DNA from: Pseudomonas azotoformans
Lineage (GTDB): Bacteria > Pseudomonadota > Gammaproteobacteria > Pseudomonadales > Pseudomonadaceae
Length of the DNA: 64,000 nt
Reading direction: 5' to 3'
Assembly: GCF_001579805.1 (NCBI RefSeq)
Contig: NZ_CP014546.1
Location: 5,208,001 to 5,272,000 of the forward strand
Both the position numbers and the translations under genes were made by a program. Numbering within the stretch: position 1 is the stretch's first letter; each line of letters opens with the position of its first letter. Below, one piece after another: positions 1 to 7,790 of the stretch. Below the pieces are notes generated by a model, which saw only the letters and a list, made by a program, of their open reading frames with translations, did no database searches and was not told the DNA's origin.

Positions 1-1197
1 CAGGCGTTCGTAGGAGCGGCGATAGACCTCGCGCAGATGCTCGGTCAGGCTTTGTTCGAAATGGTACGCACGGCCGGACCCGCTCTGCTGGCTGAGGGTC
101 AGGTCCTGGCGCCGCTGCGGCGTGCCGAAATTCTGTTCAGCATTCGACTCCTGGCCACCCAAAGGGATGGCATGGCGTAAGGCTTCGGCAAAATCACCGT
201 CCTCGAACATCTCCAGCATGCGCTGCATGTAGGCGGCTTGGCGTTTGCCGTACAGCCTGGACAGTTTTGAGTGCTCGGTCAGGCGGGTCAGCCAACGGCG
301 CCAGGCGGACGGTTTATGCCGGGCCGGTTTGGCCCGTTCTGCGATGCCAGGATCAGCCGGCGCTGAAGGCACGGCGCTGACGGCCTGTACACCTCGGCGC
401 AGGAATTTGTTGATGCCCATCAACACGGCGGTGAACACAATAGCGCTCAGCAGCATGCCCAGGATCACGCCGCTGATGTCTTCAGTGGTCGCGGCCGGAA
501 CCGGCGTCAAGGGTTTGGATTGGCCTTGGGTGGCCATCCAGATAAACCCGGCCACCAACGCCAGGGTGGCGCCCAGTTTCAACGCCGGGTACTGCGCGGG
601 CTCCTCGCTGGCCCATTGCCGAGTGGCCTTGGGAGACGCGGCTTTCGGCGCGGGCTGTTGACGCTCCAGCAACGCGCGGATCACACCTTCCTGCTCGGGG
701 CTGACCGGCGCCAGGCCACCGAGGATCTCACGCACATCGATGATATCCGGCGCGGGCAGCACAGGCACAATCGGCGCATGGCAATCGAAGGTATCCAGCA
801 AGGTGTACGCGCTGATCTCCAGCCACAACCCCGGCTCGAGGGCCTCGGCGTCGCGCAACTGCAAGGCGTGAACCTGGCTGCCGCGCACCAGCCACAGGTC
901 GGCGGCGGGTAACGCACGCAGCTCTTCAGCGGTCAGCTGTGCCGAACACAACCCACGCCCCTGGCGGACCAGCGGCCAGCCGGCAAGGGTTTGGCAATCC
1001 AATGCGACGGGTGTACTGAACTGCACCCCATCACCGTCGGCAAACCGGTAGGCGACGGCGCCCGCGCGCCAGTGCTCCAGGATCAGGCGGGCCCGCTCCT
1101 GCAAAGTGAAACGCTCGGCAGGCAGCCACACGCCGTCGATGGACTGGTGCCCAGTCAGCAGCGGGCGGCGGATCAGCAGGGGTTCTTGCTCACGCAT
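1..1197 (-). CDS. bpX6-like membrane protein of a MoxR-vWA-beta-propeller system (C-terminus off window)
   Basis: An open frame runs without a stop from an ATG at 1197 to the left edge, giving 399 residues with the C-terminus missing. Residues 1-200 are soluble and contain no motif I recognise. Two hydrophobic segments follow at about 207-224 and 240-262, joined by a short Thr/Pro-rich loop, then a basic linker (KFLRRG) and a charged, Arg-rich cytosolic-looking tail. The start overlaps the end of the upstream vWA-propeller gene by 8 nt, so the two are co-translated. The two-TM layout and its position behind MoxR and vWA-propeller genes match what I know of bpX6 proteins in the ternary conflict systems described by Aravind and colleagues. 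That assignment rests mainly on context. It would be the membrane anchor of the complex. Confidence 0.7.
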   Translation of the reverse strand, partial: MREQEPLLIRRPLLTGHQSIDGVWLPAERFTLQERARLILEHWRAGAVAYRFADGDGVQFSTPVALDCQTLAGWPLVRQGRGLCSAQLTAEELRALPAADLWLVRGSQVHALQLRDAEALEPGLWLEISAYTLLDTFDCHAPIVPVLPAPDIIDVREILGGLAPVSPEQEGVIRALLERQQPAPKAASPKATRQWASEEPAQYPALKLGATLALVAGFIWMATQGQSKPLTPVPAATTEDISGVILGMLLSAIVFTAVLMGINKFLRRGVQAVSAVPSAPADPGIAERAKPARHKPSAWRRWLTRLTEHSKLSRLYGKRQAAYMQRMLEMFEDGDFAEALRHAIPLGGQESNAEQNFGTPQRRQDLTLSQQSGSGRAYHFEQSLTEHLREVYRRSYERL

Positions 1198-2986
1198 GGG
1201 CAGGCTCTTGTTTCAGGTCGCACATGACTTGCAAGCGCATGGCGCGCTCGGTGACGTTGAACACCAGTAACTCCCGCGCCGTGGTCAGCACCGCCACCAG
1301 CCCGCTCATGGGACAGAAACTCGCACGGGCAATCGGTGCCGAGGTGGTGAACAGTGTTTGTTGTTGGCCTTCTGAGTACAGGCCAATGGTGTGCTGGTTG
1401 GGGCCCAGCAGGACCAGTGAATAGCGCTCCTGCGCAGCCACCTGATGATGCAGGCCGATAGCACTCCAGCCAGGCGCCAGGTCGATCTGCGCCCTTTTTG
1501 CGGGGAAGCTGTCGTGGGTCACCAGGCGCCAGCTCTGGCGGCCATCATGGTGAGTGAGTAATGCGCAACCGCCAAAGGCGTGCTTCCAATGGGCGGTACT
1601 GGCGAACAGTATCTGGCTGACTCCGGCAGCCGCACCGACTGCGTAGCCGGAACTGCGGACACCGGAGGCCGTTGCGGGGTACGCCACCAGTTGCCCGGCC
1701 TCGCTGCGGGCGTAGACCAACAACAACGCATTCAGCTGCGCCAGCCCCATGACATTGTTCGTCACCGAAAAATTCGCGGCTCTCGGTTCATGACCGGGGC
1801 GCTGCCAGTGGGCGAGCTGACCGTTTGTATCGAGTAAATACACGCGTTCCGACTGTTGACCACGCAGCCACACTGCGGGCAGAAAGGTCGCGGTGCCCGG
1901 TGGCAGGTGCAGCTCTTCGCGCGCGGGCTTGTTGGCAGAAACCAGGCCGGGGATATTCCAGAAGGTCAGGAGGTTGCCATCACCGAGCACCGCCCCAAGG
2001 CTGCGATAGTTGAAGGCGGCTGCAAACACATGCTGGTGTTTGCCCCACAGGCGACGTCGCACTTCGAGGGTTTTTTTCTGGTTCTTGTTGGGCAGCTTGA
2101 TCACCGCCATGCCGTGTTCGTCGAGCAGGCGCAGGGCGACATAGTTGCCGGAGCCGGAGATGACGGGCGGCAATGTCAACGCAACCCGCGCCACCCGCCC
2201 GGCAGCGCTTGGCGCCGGAGTATGCACGGCATTATCGAACTGCCCCTTGAGCAGGCGCACCGCCTGTTGCTCGTCGGGCATCGGCAGCGACACGCGCCGC
2301 GACTGCAAAGCGAAAGACAGGCTGCGGCCGTCCAGGTTGCGCGTAATCTGCACGCGGTGGGTGCAAGTGGTGGAATCGGTCGGCGGCAAGCGCTGGCCGA
2401 CCACCCAACACTCTCCAACCGTCTGTTCGGCCAAGGTGTCACGCCAAGCCAGCCAATGGTTGTCGCTGACGACCTCGTAGGTACGGGCTTCGAGCAAGCG
2501 CGTAAGCTGCGCCGCCGAGTCCAGCTCCTGCAACACCGGCGTGCCCTGCAGAATGCCCCAGCGCAATTGCGCCCCCGCCTCCTGCGCACGGCGCGCCAGC
2601 AACATCAGCAACGCCAAGTGTACCAGGCGTGCAGCGCCCAGTTGCAGGGGGCCGGCGTCGAACAACACCACGATCAGGCGGTTCGCCTCACGGGCGCGGT
2701 ACTGCGGGGCGAGGAACATATGCTCGCCGCCCACTGCCCGGCGCAGGAACTCATCCGGCACTTCATCGGCCAGCAGCCATTCGCTGGACAGCAACCGCTC
2801 ATAGGGGCCGCGCCGGTGCAGGTCGCCCAGGCCATCGGGCTCCGGCACGCCACCCTGGTGCAGGCCACGCAGTGGACCGAGCAGCGGGTTGAGACGACCC
2901 AGCAGGTCGGCGAACACTGGCAAATGTTCCGGGGCAAACCATTCCAGCCATTGCCGCCAGGGTTGCAGCGCCTCAGGCAGTTGCAT
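1190..2986 (-). CDS. vWA-beta-propeller (bpX) fusion protein of a MoxR ternary system
   Basis: 598 residues. Residues about 90-250 look like a von Willebrand A fold: a hydrophobic strand ends in FDAGPLQLG (Asp110), followed by a long Leu/Ala helix (LALLMLLARRA) and WGILQG. The usual DxSxS metal motif is degenerate (DAGPL), so metal binding is doubtful. Residues about 270-590 consist of repeating short strands ending in W or hydrophobic pairs, consistent with a beta-propeller. The start has a strong GGGGAG site and overlaps the end of the preceding small gene by 14 nt. Families of this kind combine a MoxR chaperone-like ATPase, a vWA adaptor and a propeller, and are proposed conflict or stress modules. 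The exact bpX subtype cannot be fixed by eye. Confidence 0.72.
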   Translation of the reverse strand: MQLPEALQPWRQWLEWFAPEHLPVFADLLGRLNPLLGPLRGLHQGGVPEPDGLGDLHRRGPYERLLSSEWLLADEVPDEFLRRAVGGEHMFLAPQYRAREANRLIVVLFDAGPLQLGAARLVHLALLMLLARRAQEAGAQLRWGILQGTPVLQELDSAAQLTRLLEARTYEVVSDNHWLAWRDTLAEQTVGECWVVGQRLPPTDSTTCTHRVQITRNLDGRSLSFALQSRRVSLPMPDEQQAVRLLKGQFDNAVHTPAPSAAGRVARVALTLPPVISGSGNYVALRLLDEHGMAVIKLPNKNQKKTLEVRRRLWGKHQHVFAAAFNYRSLGAVLGDGNLLTFWNIPGLVSANKPAREELHLPPGTATFLPAVWLRGQQSERVYLLDTNGQLAHWQRPGHEPRAANFSVTNNVMGLAQLNALLLVYARSEAGQLVAYPATASGVRSSGYAVGAAAGVSQILFASTAHWKHAFGGCALLTHHDGRQSWRLVTHDSFPAKRAQIDLAPGWSAIGLHHQVAAQERYSLVLLGPNQHTIGLYSEGQQQTLFTTSAPIARASFCPMSGLVAVLTTARELLVFNVTERAMRLQVMCDLKQEPAHA

Positions 2987-3419
2987 GGGTGACTCCCCAA
3001 TAATCAGCGATACGTTGCAGATGGTCAGGCGACACGACCAGCAAGCGGTCCAGCGGGATCACCGCCGCAGGTTCACGCCACACCAGCAAGGGCGAACGCT
3101 TGAAGCGCGCTGAAAAGGCCTGGCCCAGCAAGTCCTGGGGCACATCCGGCTCCCAACTGGTCGGCAACCAGAGGTGTGGCGCACTGGCGCTGGGGGCGGC
3201 GTACGCCACGCCGTCGACCCACGGCAGATCAGCCGTCGCGCCGGTCACCACCAACACCTCAGCGTTGGCCGTGGCGTGCAGACGCGCGGCGTGTTCAGCC
3301 TCAAGCAACGCCAGGCGCCTAAGCATCCGGCGTGCCGCATCGCCCCAGGCCACGGCGGCTTGTGCCTCGGCAGGTGCCTGGCGTGAGCGCCAGCGCCAAG
3401 GGTGGCTCAACGCACTCAT
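2973..3419 (-). CDS. small bpX5-like protein of the MoxR-vWA-propeller operon
   Basis: 148 residues, soluble, with no signal peptide. The N-terminal third is an Ala/Arg-rich helix (residues about 15-50). The C-terminal half has a conserved-looking core with LPTSWEPDVP and SPLLVWREP followed by a strand, VIPLDRLLVVSP. The ATG overlaps the TGA of the MoxR gene (ATGA), showing tight translational coupling. I do not recognise an enzymatic motif. Size and place between MoxR and the vWA-propeller gene suggest the small bpX5-type component of these systems, probably an accessory or adaptor subunit. Confidence 0.55.
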   Translation of the reverse strand: MSALSHPWRWRSRQAPAEAQAAVAWGDAARRMLRRLALLEAEHAARLHATANAEVLVVTGATADLPWVDGVAYAAPSASAPHLWLPTSWEPDVPQDLLGQAFSARFKRSPLLVWREPAAVIPLDRLLVVSPDHLQRIADYWGVTHATA

Positions 3420-4537
3420 TCGGCGGGGGTCAGCAAACGCGTGAGTTGCCCCCGCGCCTGCTGCAACGGCTCGGGCATGGTCTGGCTGTTGAAGTTGGCA
3501 TCGATCTCGCGCAACAGGCCTTCAAGCACGGTACTGGTCGGCGGCTCGCTACGGGCGAGGTAGTCTTCGGCGGTTTCCAGCAGGCGATTCAAACGTGACA
3601 TCGGCTGCAACGTGGCCTCTTCCACCGCGCTGAACAGATGGCTGTTGCTGGACGCGGCAAACAGGTCACGCAACACCTCACGACCCTGTTGCTGGGTGGC
3701 CTGGGTCGGCAGTACATAGAGCAGCGGCCACAGGTCGGCGTCGCTGGCTTCCAGGCGACCGCCGAGCAATGCGGCAGCGGCGATCAGGCGCTGGGATTTG
3801 ACGATGCGTCGGTCGGACAGTTGGATACCGGCCTCGCGCAAACGGCGAATGGCCTGGGCCAGGGCGGGACGCACGGCGGTCAGGTCGACGTTTTTCAACG
3901 CATGGCCAAGCGTGTCCAGTTGCGCGAGACCCAGCAACTGTTGCACCGGGCGCTGCTCGGACTGCCAGCCACCGGCCAACATGGCTTCCAATTGGTTGTC
4001 CGGCACCGACTCGACAAACAGGTGCAGCAAGAAGCGGTCACCAAAGGCCGCCAGCGCTTCATCATCCGGGAGGCCGTTGGCGGCGCCGACGCACACGCGC
4101 AGCGGGCATTGCACCTGGGTATGACCCCGGCGGAAACGGCGCTCGTTGAGTACACCCAATAACGTGTTGAGGATCGCAGTGGAGCCCAGGAAGACCTCGT
4201 CAAGAAACACGATATCGGCTTCCGGCAACATGCCGCTGACATCGGTTTCCACCGTGCCTTCGCGAAGTTTTTTCAGGTCGACCGCGCCAAACAATTCGGA
4301 CGGCTCGGTGAAGCGCCCAAGCAGGTACTCGAAGTAACGCCCGCCCATGGACTGCGCGACGCGGCGCACCACCGCACTCTTGGCGGTGCCGGGCGGCCCG
4401 ATCACCAGGATGTGCTCCTGGGCCACGGCGGCCAGCACAATCAATTCGGCCAATTGCTCACGCCCGACCAAGCCTTCGGTGGCGGCACGCACGGCGTGGC
4501 GGATTTGCGCGGCAGCGCTTTGCAATTGAGCAATCAT
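3416..4537 (-). CDS. MoxR-family AAA+ ATPase (RavA-like) heading the bpX operon
   Basis: 373 residues from the ATG at 4537, which has AGGGAAG 6 nt upstream; a TTG at 4558 is an alternative start with no good ribosome site. Walker A is GPPGTAKS (residues 47-54) and Walker B is DIVFLDE (108-114), followed by a sensor-1 region (VGAANGLPDDE) and an arginine-bearing AFGDRF segment. These are hallmarks of MoxR/RavA ATPases, hexameric chaperone-like enzymes that act on vWA-domain partners. It is the first gene of the four-gene minus-strand operon and should power the complex. It is distinct from the second MoxR ATPase at 40.2 kb, whose Walker A is EGAPGLAKT. Confidence 0.9.
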   Translation of the reverse strand: MIAQLQSAAAQIRHAVRAATEGLVGREQLAELIVLAAVAQEHILVIGPPGTAKSAVVRRVAQSMGGRYFEYLLGRFTEPSELFGAVDLKKLREGTVETDVSGMLPEADIVFLDEVFLGSTAILNTLLGVLNERRFRRGHTQVQCPLRVCVGAANGLPDDEALAAFGDRFLLHLFVESVPDNQLEAMLAGGWQSEQRPVQQLLGLAQLDTLGHALKNVDLTAVRPALAQAIRRLREAGIQLSDRRIVKSQRLIAAAALLGGRLEASDADLWPLLYVLPTQATQQQGREVLRDLFAASSNSHLFSAVEEATLQPMSRLNRLLETAEDYLARSEPPTSTVLEGLLREIDANFNSQTMPEPLQQARGQLTRLLTPAE

Positions 4538-4628
4538 GGGCGTCTTCCCTGAAACCAAAGCGGAGGATCTTGCCTGAGGCTAAGGTATTAGAAAAGTGTT
4601 GTTACACACTCTGATCAGGAGTCAGCCC

Positions 4629-4949
4629 ATGCAGCTTGAAAGATCCTGCCATTCGGCGCCGTCACGTTCAGCACTGAACAGTGCCCCCCCTTACCCCTAC
4701 CAGCGTTGCTACTGCTCGCAATGCGGCAGCGCGCTGTGGGTGTTCAGCCCGGAATGGCCGGAGCTGCCCCATCCATTTGCCTCGGTTATCGACACGCCAT
4801 TGCCGGTGCAACCGGAGCATACGCACTTGATGCTCGGATCCAAGGCGCCCTGGGTAGACGTCACCTTGCGCAAGGGCGACCTGCAGCTCGATGAATACCC
4901 AGAAGAGTCGATCGCCGAATGGCATGAACGTCACGGAGTGCTCCGTTAA
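4629..4949 (+). pseudogene. decayed GFA/CENP-V-type zinc protein gene
   Basis: The reading frame from ATG 4629 (AGGAG upstream) gives 106 residues, but it is a damaged GFA (glutathione-dependent formaldehyde-activating-like) protein. After MQLERSCH the expected C-G-A-V-T-F-S is readable only in another frame: a G is missing near 4653 and an extra A lies near 4668, so a short stretch is garbled and then the frame returns at LNSAPPYPYQRCYCS. The text then jumps straight to QCGSALWVFSPEWPEL, so the central part between the CYCSxC motif and the later CxxCG motif is absent. Usual GFA proteins of this subfamily run about 130-160 residues. The first zinc Cys pair is lost, so function is unlikely. 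Confidence 0.75.
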
Positions 4950-4951
4950 CA

Positions 4952-4986
4952 GTCTTTGACAGTTTATCGACAAAGCTGTCAAAGAC
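4952..4986. promoter_or_regulatory. inverted repeat upstream of serine-hydrolase gene
   Basis: Perfect 11-bp arms GTCTTTGACAG (4952-4962) and CTGTCAAAGAC (4976-4986) enclose a 13-nt spacer. There is no T-run, so it is not a clear terminator for the GFA remnant that ends at 4949. Each arm holds TTGACA, a -35 consensus, on opposite strands. This fits an operator over a promoter for the hydrolase-porin pair starting at 5044. Confidence 0.45.
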
Positions 4987-5043
4987 CGTCGAGCACCGCA
5001 GCTCTAGCATTCGAGCCTCCAAACCACCTGTCGGGTGCTCGTC

Positions 5044-6858
5044 ATGCTTCGCACATTGCGCGGTCTTCCGTTGCTCGGTTGCCTGTTGGGCAGTATTGGC
5101 TGCCACGGGCAGTCACCTGCCCCGCCGTCAATTCCGAAGGGCGACTACAGCGCGATCATCCGTTACCTGCAAACCCGGATCCCGCGGGACATGGCCCAGG
5201 ACAACATTCCGGGCCTGTCGATTGCGCTGGTCAACGGCCAGGAGTTGATCTGGGCTCGCGGATTCGGCATGGCCGACAAAGCCAAGGGCTTGCCGGTGAC
5301 GCCAAACACCGCCTTTCGGGCCGGCGCAATCTCCAAGCTGCTCACCGCCAGCGCGGCCCTGCAACTGGTTGAACAACAGCGACTGGCACTGGACGCACCG
5401 ATCCAGCAAACCCTGCGCGAATTCTATGTGCGCTCGCGCTTCCACGTCGACCAACACGCCGCAGACCGCGACATCACCTTGCGTCGCCTGCTCAGCCATC
5501 AGTCCGGCTTGCCCAGTGAACACCTGCGTGACCTGCGCAACAGCTACGCCATGGGGCAGATGCCAATGCGCCTGTCCGGCGTCTGGCTGAGCACCCCACC
5601 CGGCACACAAGTGGCCTACTCCAACCTGGGTTATGCGCTGGTGGGTGCGGCCATCGAGCGCAGCAGCGGCAAGGAGTTTGAAGCCCAATTGCAACATAGC
5701 CTGCTCAAACCGCTGGAGATGGACCATGCGAGCTTTGTCGGGACCGCCGCGCAAATCGGCTATCGCGCCCAGGGCTACCAGGAAGGCGTCGCCAGTACCG
5801 ATGCGCAACTGCGTGACATCGCCGCCGGCGGCTTGTGGGCCAGCCCCAGGGACCTCAGCCATTACGTGCAGATGCTGTTTGCCGAAGGCCTCTACAAGGG
5901 CAATCGGGTGATGGCCAGCCGCTCCATCGATGAAATGTTCACCCAGCAAAACACCGGCAATGCCCTGGACTTCGATTGCCAGATCGGCCTGGCGTGGTTT
6001 CTGGCCCCCTGCGGTGACGAGCCGATCGGCCCAGGGGTGCGCACCTATCAGCACAGTGGGGGTGGCGATGATTTCGCCGCACAGTTGACCCTGCTGCCGG
6101 ACCATCAATTGGCCGTAATCATCATGGCCAACGACAGCAATGCCGAAGACCTGGTCGCCACACTAGCCACGGATGCCTTGCGCCTGATGCTTCAGGCGCA
6201 AACCGGCGAACAGGTATGCAGCGATGACTGCCAGGCACCCCGTCATGGGCTCAAGCTGCGCCAGGTGCCGGCCGCCATCGACCGTCAGCGCCTGGCCGGG
6301 TTCTACGCCACCGCCTGGGGCGTGTTCCGCATCAAAGATGATGACCAGAGGCTGCGCGGCGAACTCGCCGGCTTCAACTTCGAACTGTTGCGTGACGATC
6401 AAGGCTGGCTGCGCGCCCAGAAGAAACTCTTCGGTTTCTGGCTCAAGGACCTCGGCGAACTGGGCCAGGTACAACTCGACGTCATCACCGTGCAAGGCCG
6501 GCAGATGCTCACGGCGCGCAGTCATGGCCAGCGCATCCCCATCGGCGAACGCATCGACCCGCCGCCACTGCCCTTGGCTTGGGCCGACACCGTCGGCACC
6601 TACCAAGTACTCAACACCCATGAACCCGATGCGCCATTGAGCGGCATCAGCGTGCGCCTCGAAGAAGGCTTCCTGGTGATTCGCGGCCAACTGCACGACG
6701 AGCCACTGACCGACTACATCCTGCTGCCGGTGGACAACGCCCATGCCGTACTCGCCGGGAACGGCTATGGCCTGGGTGACACCGTCAGCCGCCAGATCAA
6801 TGGCCTGAGCGCTTCGGGCTACTCCTTCAAACGTACCCATCCACCCTTGAGTTTCTAA
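5044..6858 (+). CDS. serine-hydrolase-fold (class C beta-lactamase family) exported protein lacking the nucleophile Ser
   Basis: 604 residues from ATG 5044; a GTG at 5035 is possible. The N-terminus (LLGCLLGSIGC) is hydrophobic and could be a lipoprotein or Sec signal with Cys20. Residues about 35-380 are the beta-lactamase/transpeptidase-like domain. The second motif is YSN (VAYSNLGYAL) and the third is HSGGG, but the first motif, normally SxSK, reads A95-I-S97-K98. The catalytic Ser codon is GCA at 5326-5328. The remaining 200 residues form a beta-rich C-terminal domain typical of larger family members. Unless S97 substitutes, this may be a pseudoenzyme, for example a peptidoglycan-binding or regulatory protein. 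It is 5 nt from the MipA/OmpV gene and so probably co-translated with it. Confidence 0.85.
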   Translation: MLRTLRGLPLLGCLLGSIGCHGQSPAPPSIPKGDYSAIIRYLQTRIPRDMAQDNIPGLSIALVNGQELIWARGFGMADKAKGLPVTPNTAFRAGAISKLLTASAALQLVEQQRLALDAPIQQTLREFYVRSRFHVDQHAADRDITLRRLLSHQSGLPSEHLRDLRNSYAMGQMPMRLSGVWLSTPPGTQVAYSNLGYALVGAAIERSSGKEFEAQLQHSLLKPLEMDHASFVGTAAQIGYRAQGYQEGVASTDAQLRDIAAGGLWASPRDLSHYVQMLFAEGLYKGNRVMASRSIDEMFTQQNTGNALDFDCQIGLAWFLAPCGDEPIGPGVRTYQHSGGGDDFAAQLTLLPDHQLAVIIMANDSNAEDLVATLATDALRLMLQAQTGEQVCSDDCQAPRHGLKLRQVPAAIDRQRLAGFYATAWGVFRIKDDDQRLRGELAGFNFELLRDDQGWLRAQKKLFGFWLKDLGELGQVQLDVITVQGRQMLTARSHGQRIPIGERIDPPPLPLAWADTVGTYQVLNTHEPDAPLSGISVRLEEGFLVIRGQLHDEPLTDYILLPVDNAHAVLAGNGYGLGDTVSRQINGLSASGYSFKRTHPPLSF

Positions 6859-6863
6859 CCGAC

Positions 6864-7667
6864 ATGAAAACCCTGATGAACCCAAAAAATCTGTGCCTGT
6901 CCCTGACCTCACTGTGTTTGCTCGCGGGCGCCAACAGCGTGCTGGCTGAGGACTGGACCTACAGCCTCAAGGCCGGCGTGGCCAACCTGCCCCGCTACAG
7001 CGGCAGCGACGAACGCATGACCGCCCCAGTATTCGGCGGCGCCATCGTCAGCCCCTGGGGGATTTTCCTCGACACTGACAAGGGCCTGGGCTGGGGCTAC
7101 GAAGGCAATGCCTTGAGCTTCAGTGCTTATGTCGGCGCCAGTGGATCACGCAAAGACAAAAACGAATCCATGCACCTGGGCTCCAAACGCCTGAAAGGCA
7201 TGGGCGAAATCAAGTCACGCCCGCAGTTGGGTGTGAGTGCCAGCTACAACCTGGGCGGCATGATTGTCGGCGCCACGCTGGAACATGCCCTCAAGGAAGA
7301 TGACCACAAGGACAGCGGCAAAGCATTCACCCACCTGGAACTGAGCCTGGGCACCAACCTGTATGAAGGTCGTTTCGGCTCTGTCGACGCCAGCCTCAGC
7401 AGCCATTTCGGTGACCGTGACTACCTGCAGACCTGGTACGGCGTGACCACCGACCAAGCGGCCCGCAGCCGTTTCAAAGCCTACAAGGCGGGTGCGGGCA
7501 ATATCAGCAATGGTATGAACCTGGTATGGAGCCTGCCGATCAGCGAGCACACCCAGTTCTCGACCTTGCTGGATGTGCAGTACCTGGCGGATGAAGCGGG
7601 GAAAAGTCCGATTGTGGAGCGGCGGTTGCAAACATCGGTAATGGGCGTGCTGGAATACAGCTTCTGA
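6864..7667 (+). CDS. MipA/OmpV family outer-membrane protein
   Basis: 267 residues with a clear Sec signal (about residues 1-28, ending VLAED). The mature part opens with WTYSLKAGVANLPRYSGSDE, carrying the aromatic GxxxxPxYxGS signature of MipA/OmpV proteins, followed by alternating beta-strands (GGAIVSPWGIFLD, GLGWGYEG, LGVSASYNLGG) and a terminal aromatic Phe (EYSF) as expected for outer-membrane barrels. MipA in E. coli scaffolds a lytic transglycosylase and a penicillin-binding protein. Here it is paired, 5 nt apart, with a penicillin-binding-like protein, suggesting a cell-envelope role. No terminator separates it from the toxin-like gene, but that gene has its own 123-nt leader. Confidence 0.85.
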   Translation: MKTLMNPKNLCLSLTSLCLLAGANSVLAEDWTYSLKAGVANLPRYSGSDERMTAPVFGGAIVSPWGIFLDTDKGLGWGYEGNALSFSAYVGASGSRKDKNESMHLGSKRLKGMGEIKSRPQLGVSASYNLGGMIVGATLEHALKEDDHKDSGKAFTHLELSLGTNLYEGRFGSVDASLSSHFGDRDYLQTWYGVTTDQAARSRFKAYKAGAGNISNGMNLVWSLPISEHTQFSTLLDVQYLADEAGKSPIVERRLQTSVMGVLEYSF

Positions 7668-7790
7668 CTGTACGGATCACCGAGAGGTATTTATTTACAC
7701 ATCGGTCATGAACCGCTCCCAGAGGTTGGACACAAAAAGTAGTCAGGTTCCTTCCCTGCTGCCTTGTTGCCAACCCTTGAGAATGTCCAA

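Noticed and set aside
4952..4986. Rho-independent terminator of the GFA remnant
   Set aside because: The stem is perfect but no T-run follows, so I list it as an inverted repeat/operator instead.
5044..6858. Active class C beta-lactamase or resistance gene
   Set aside because: The catalytic Ser position is Ala, and the size and C-terminal domain fit the broad hydrolase family rather than AmpC.
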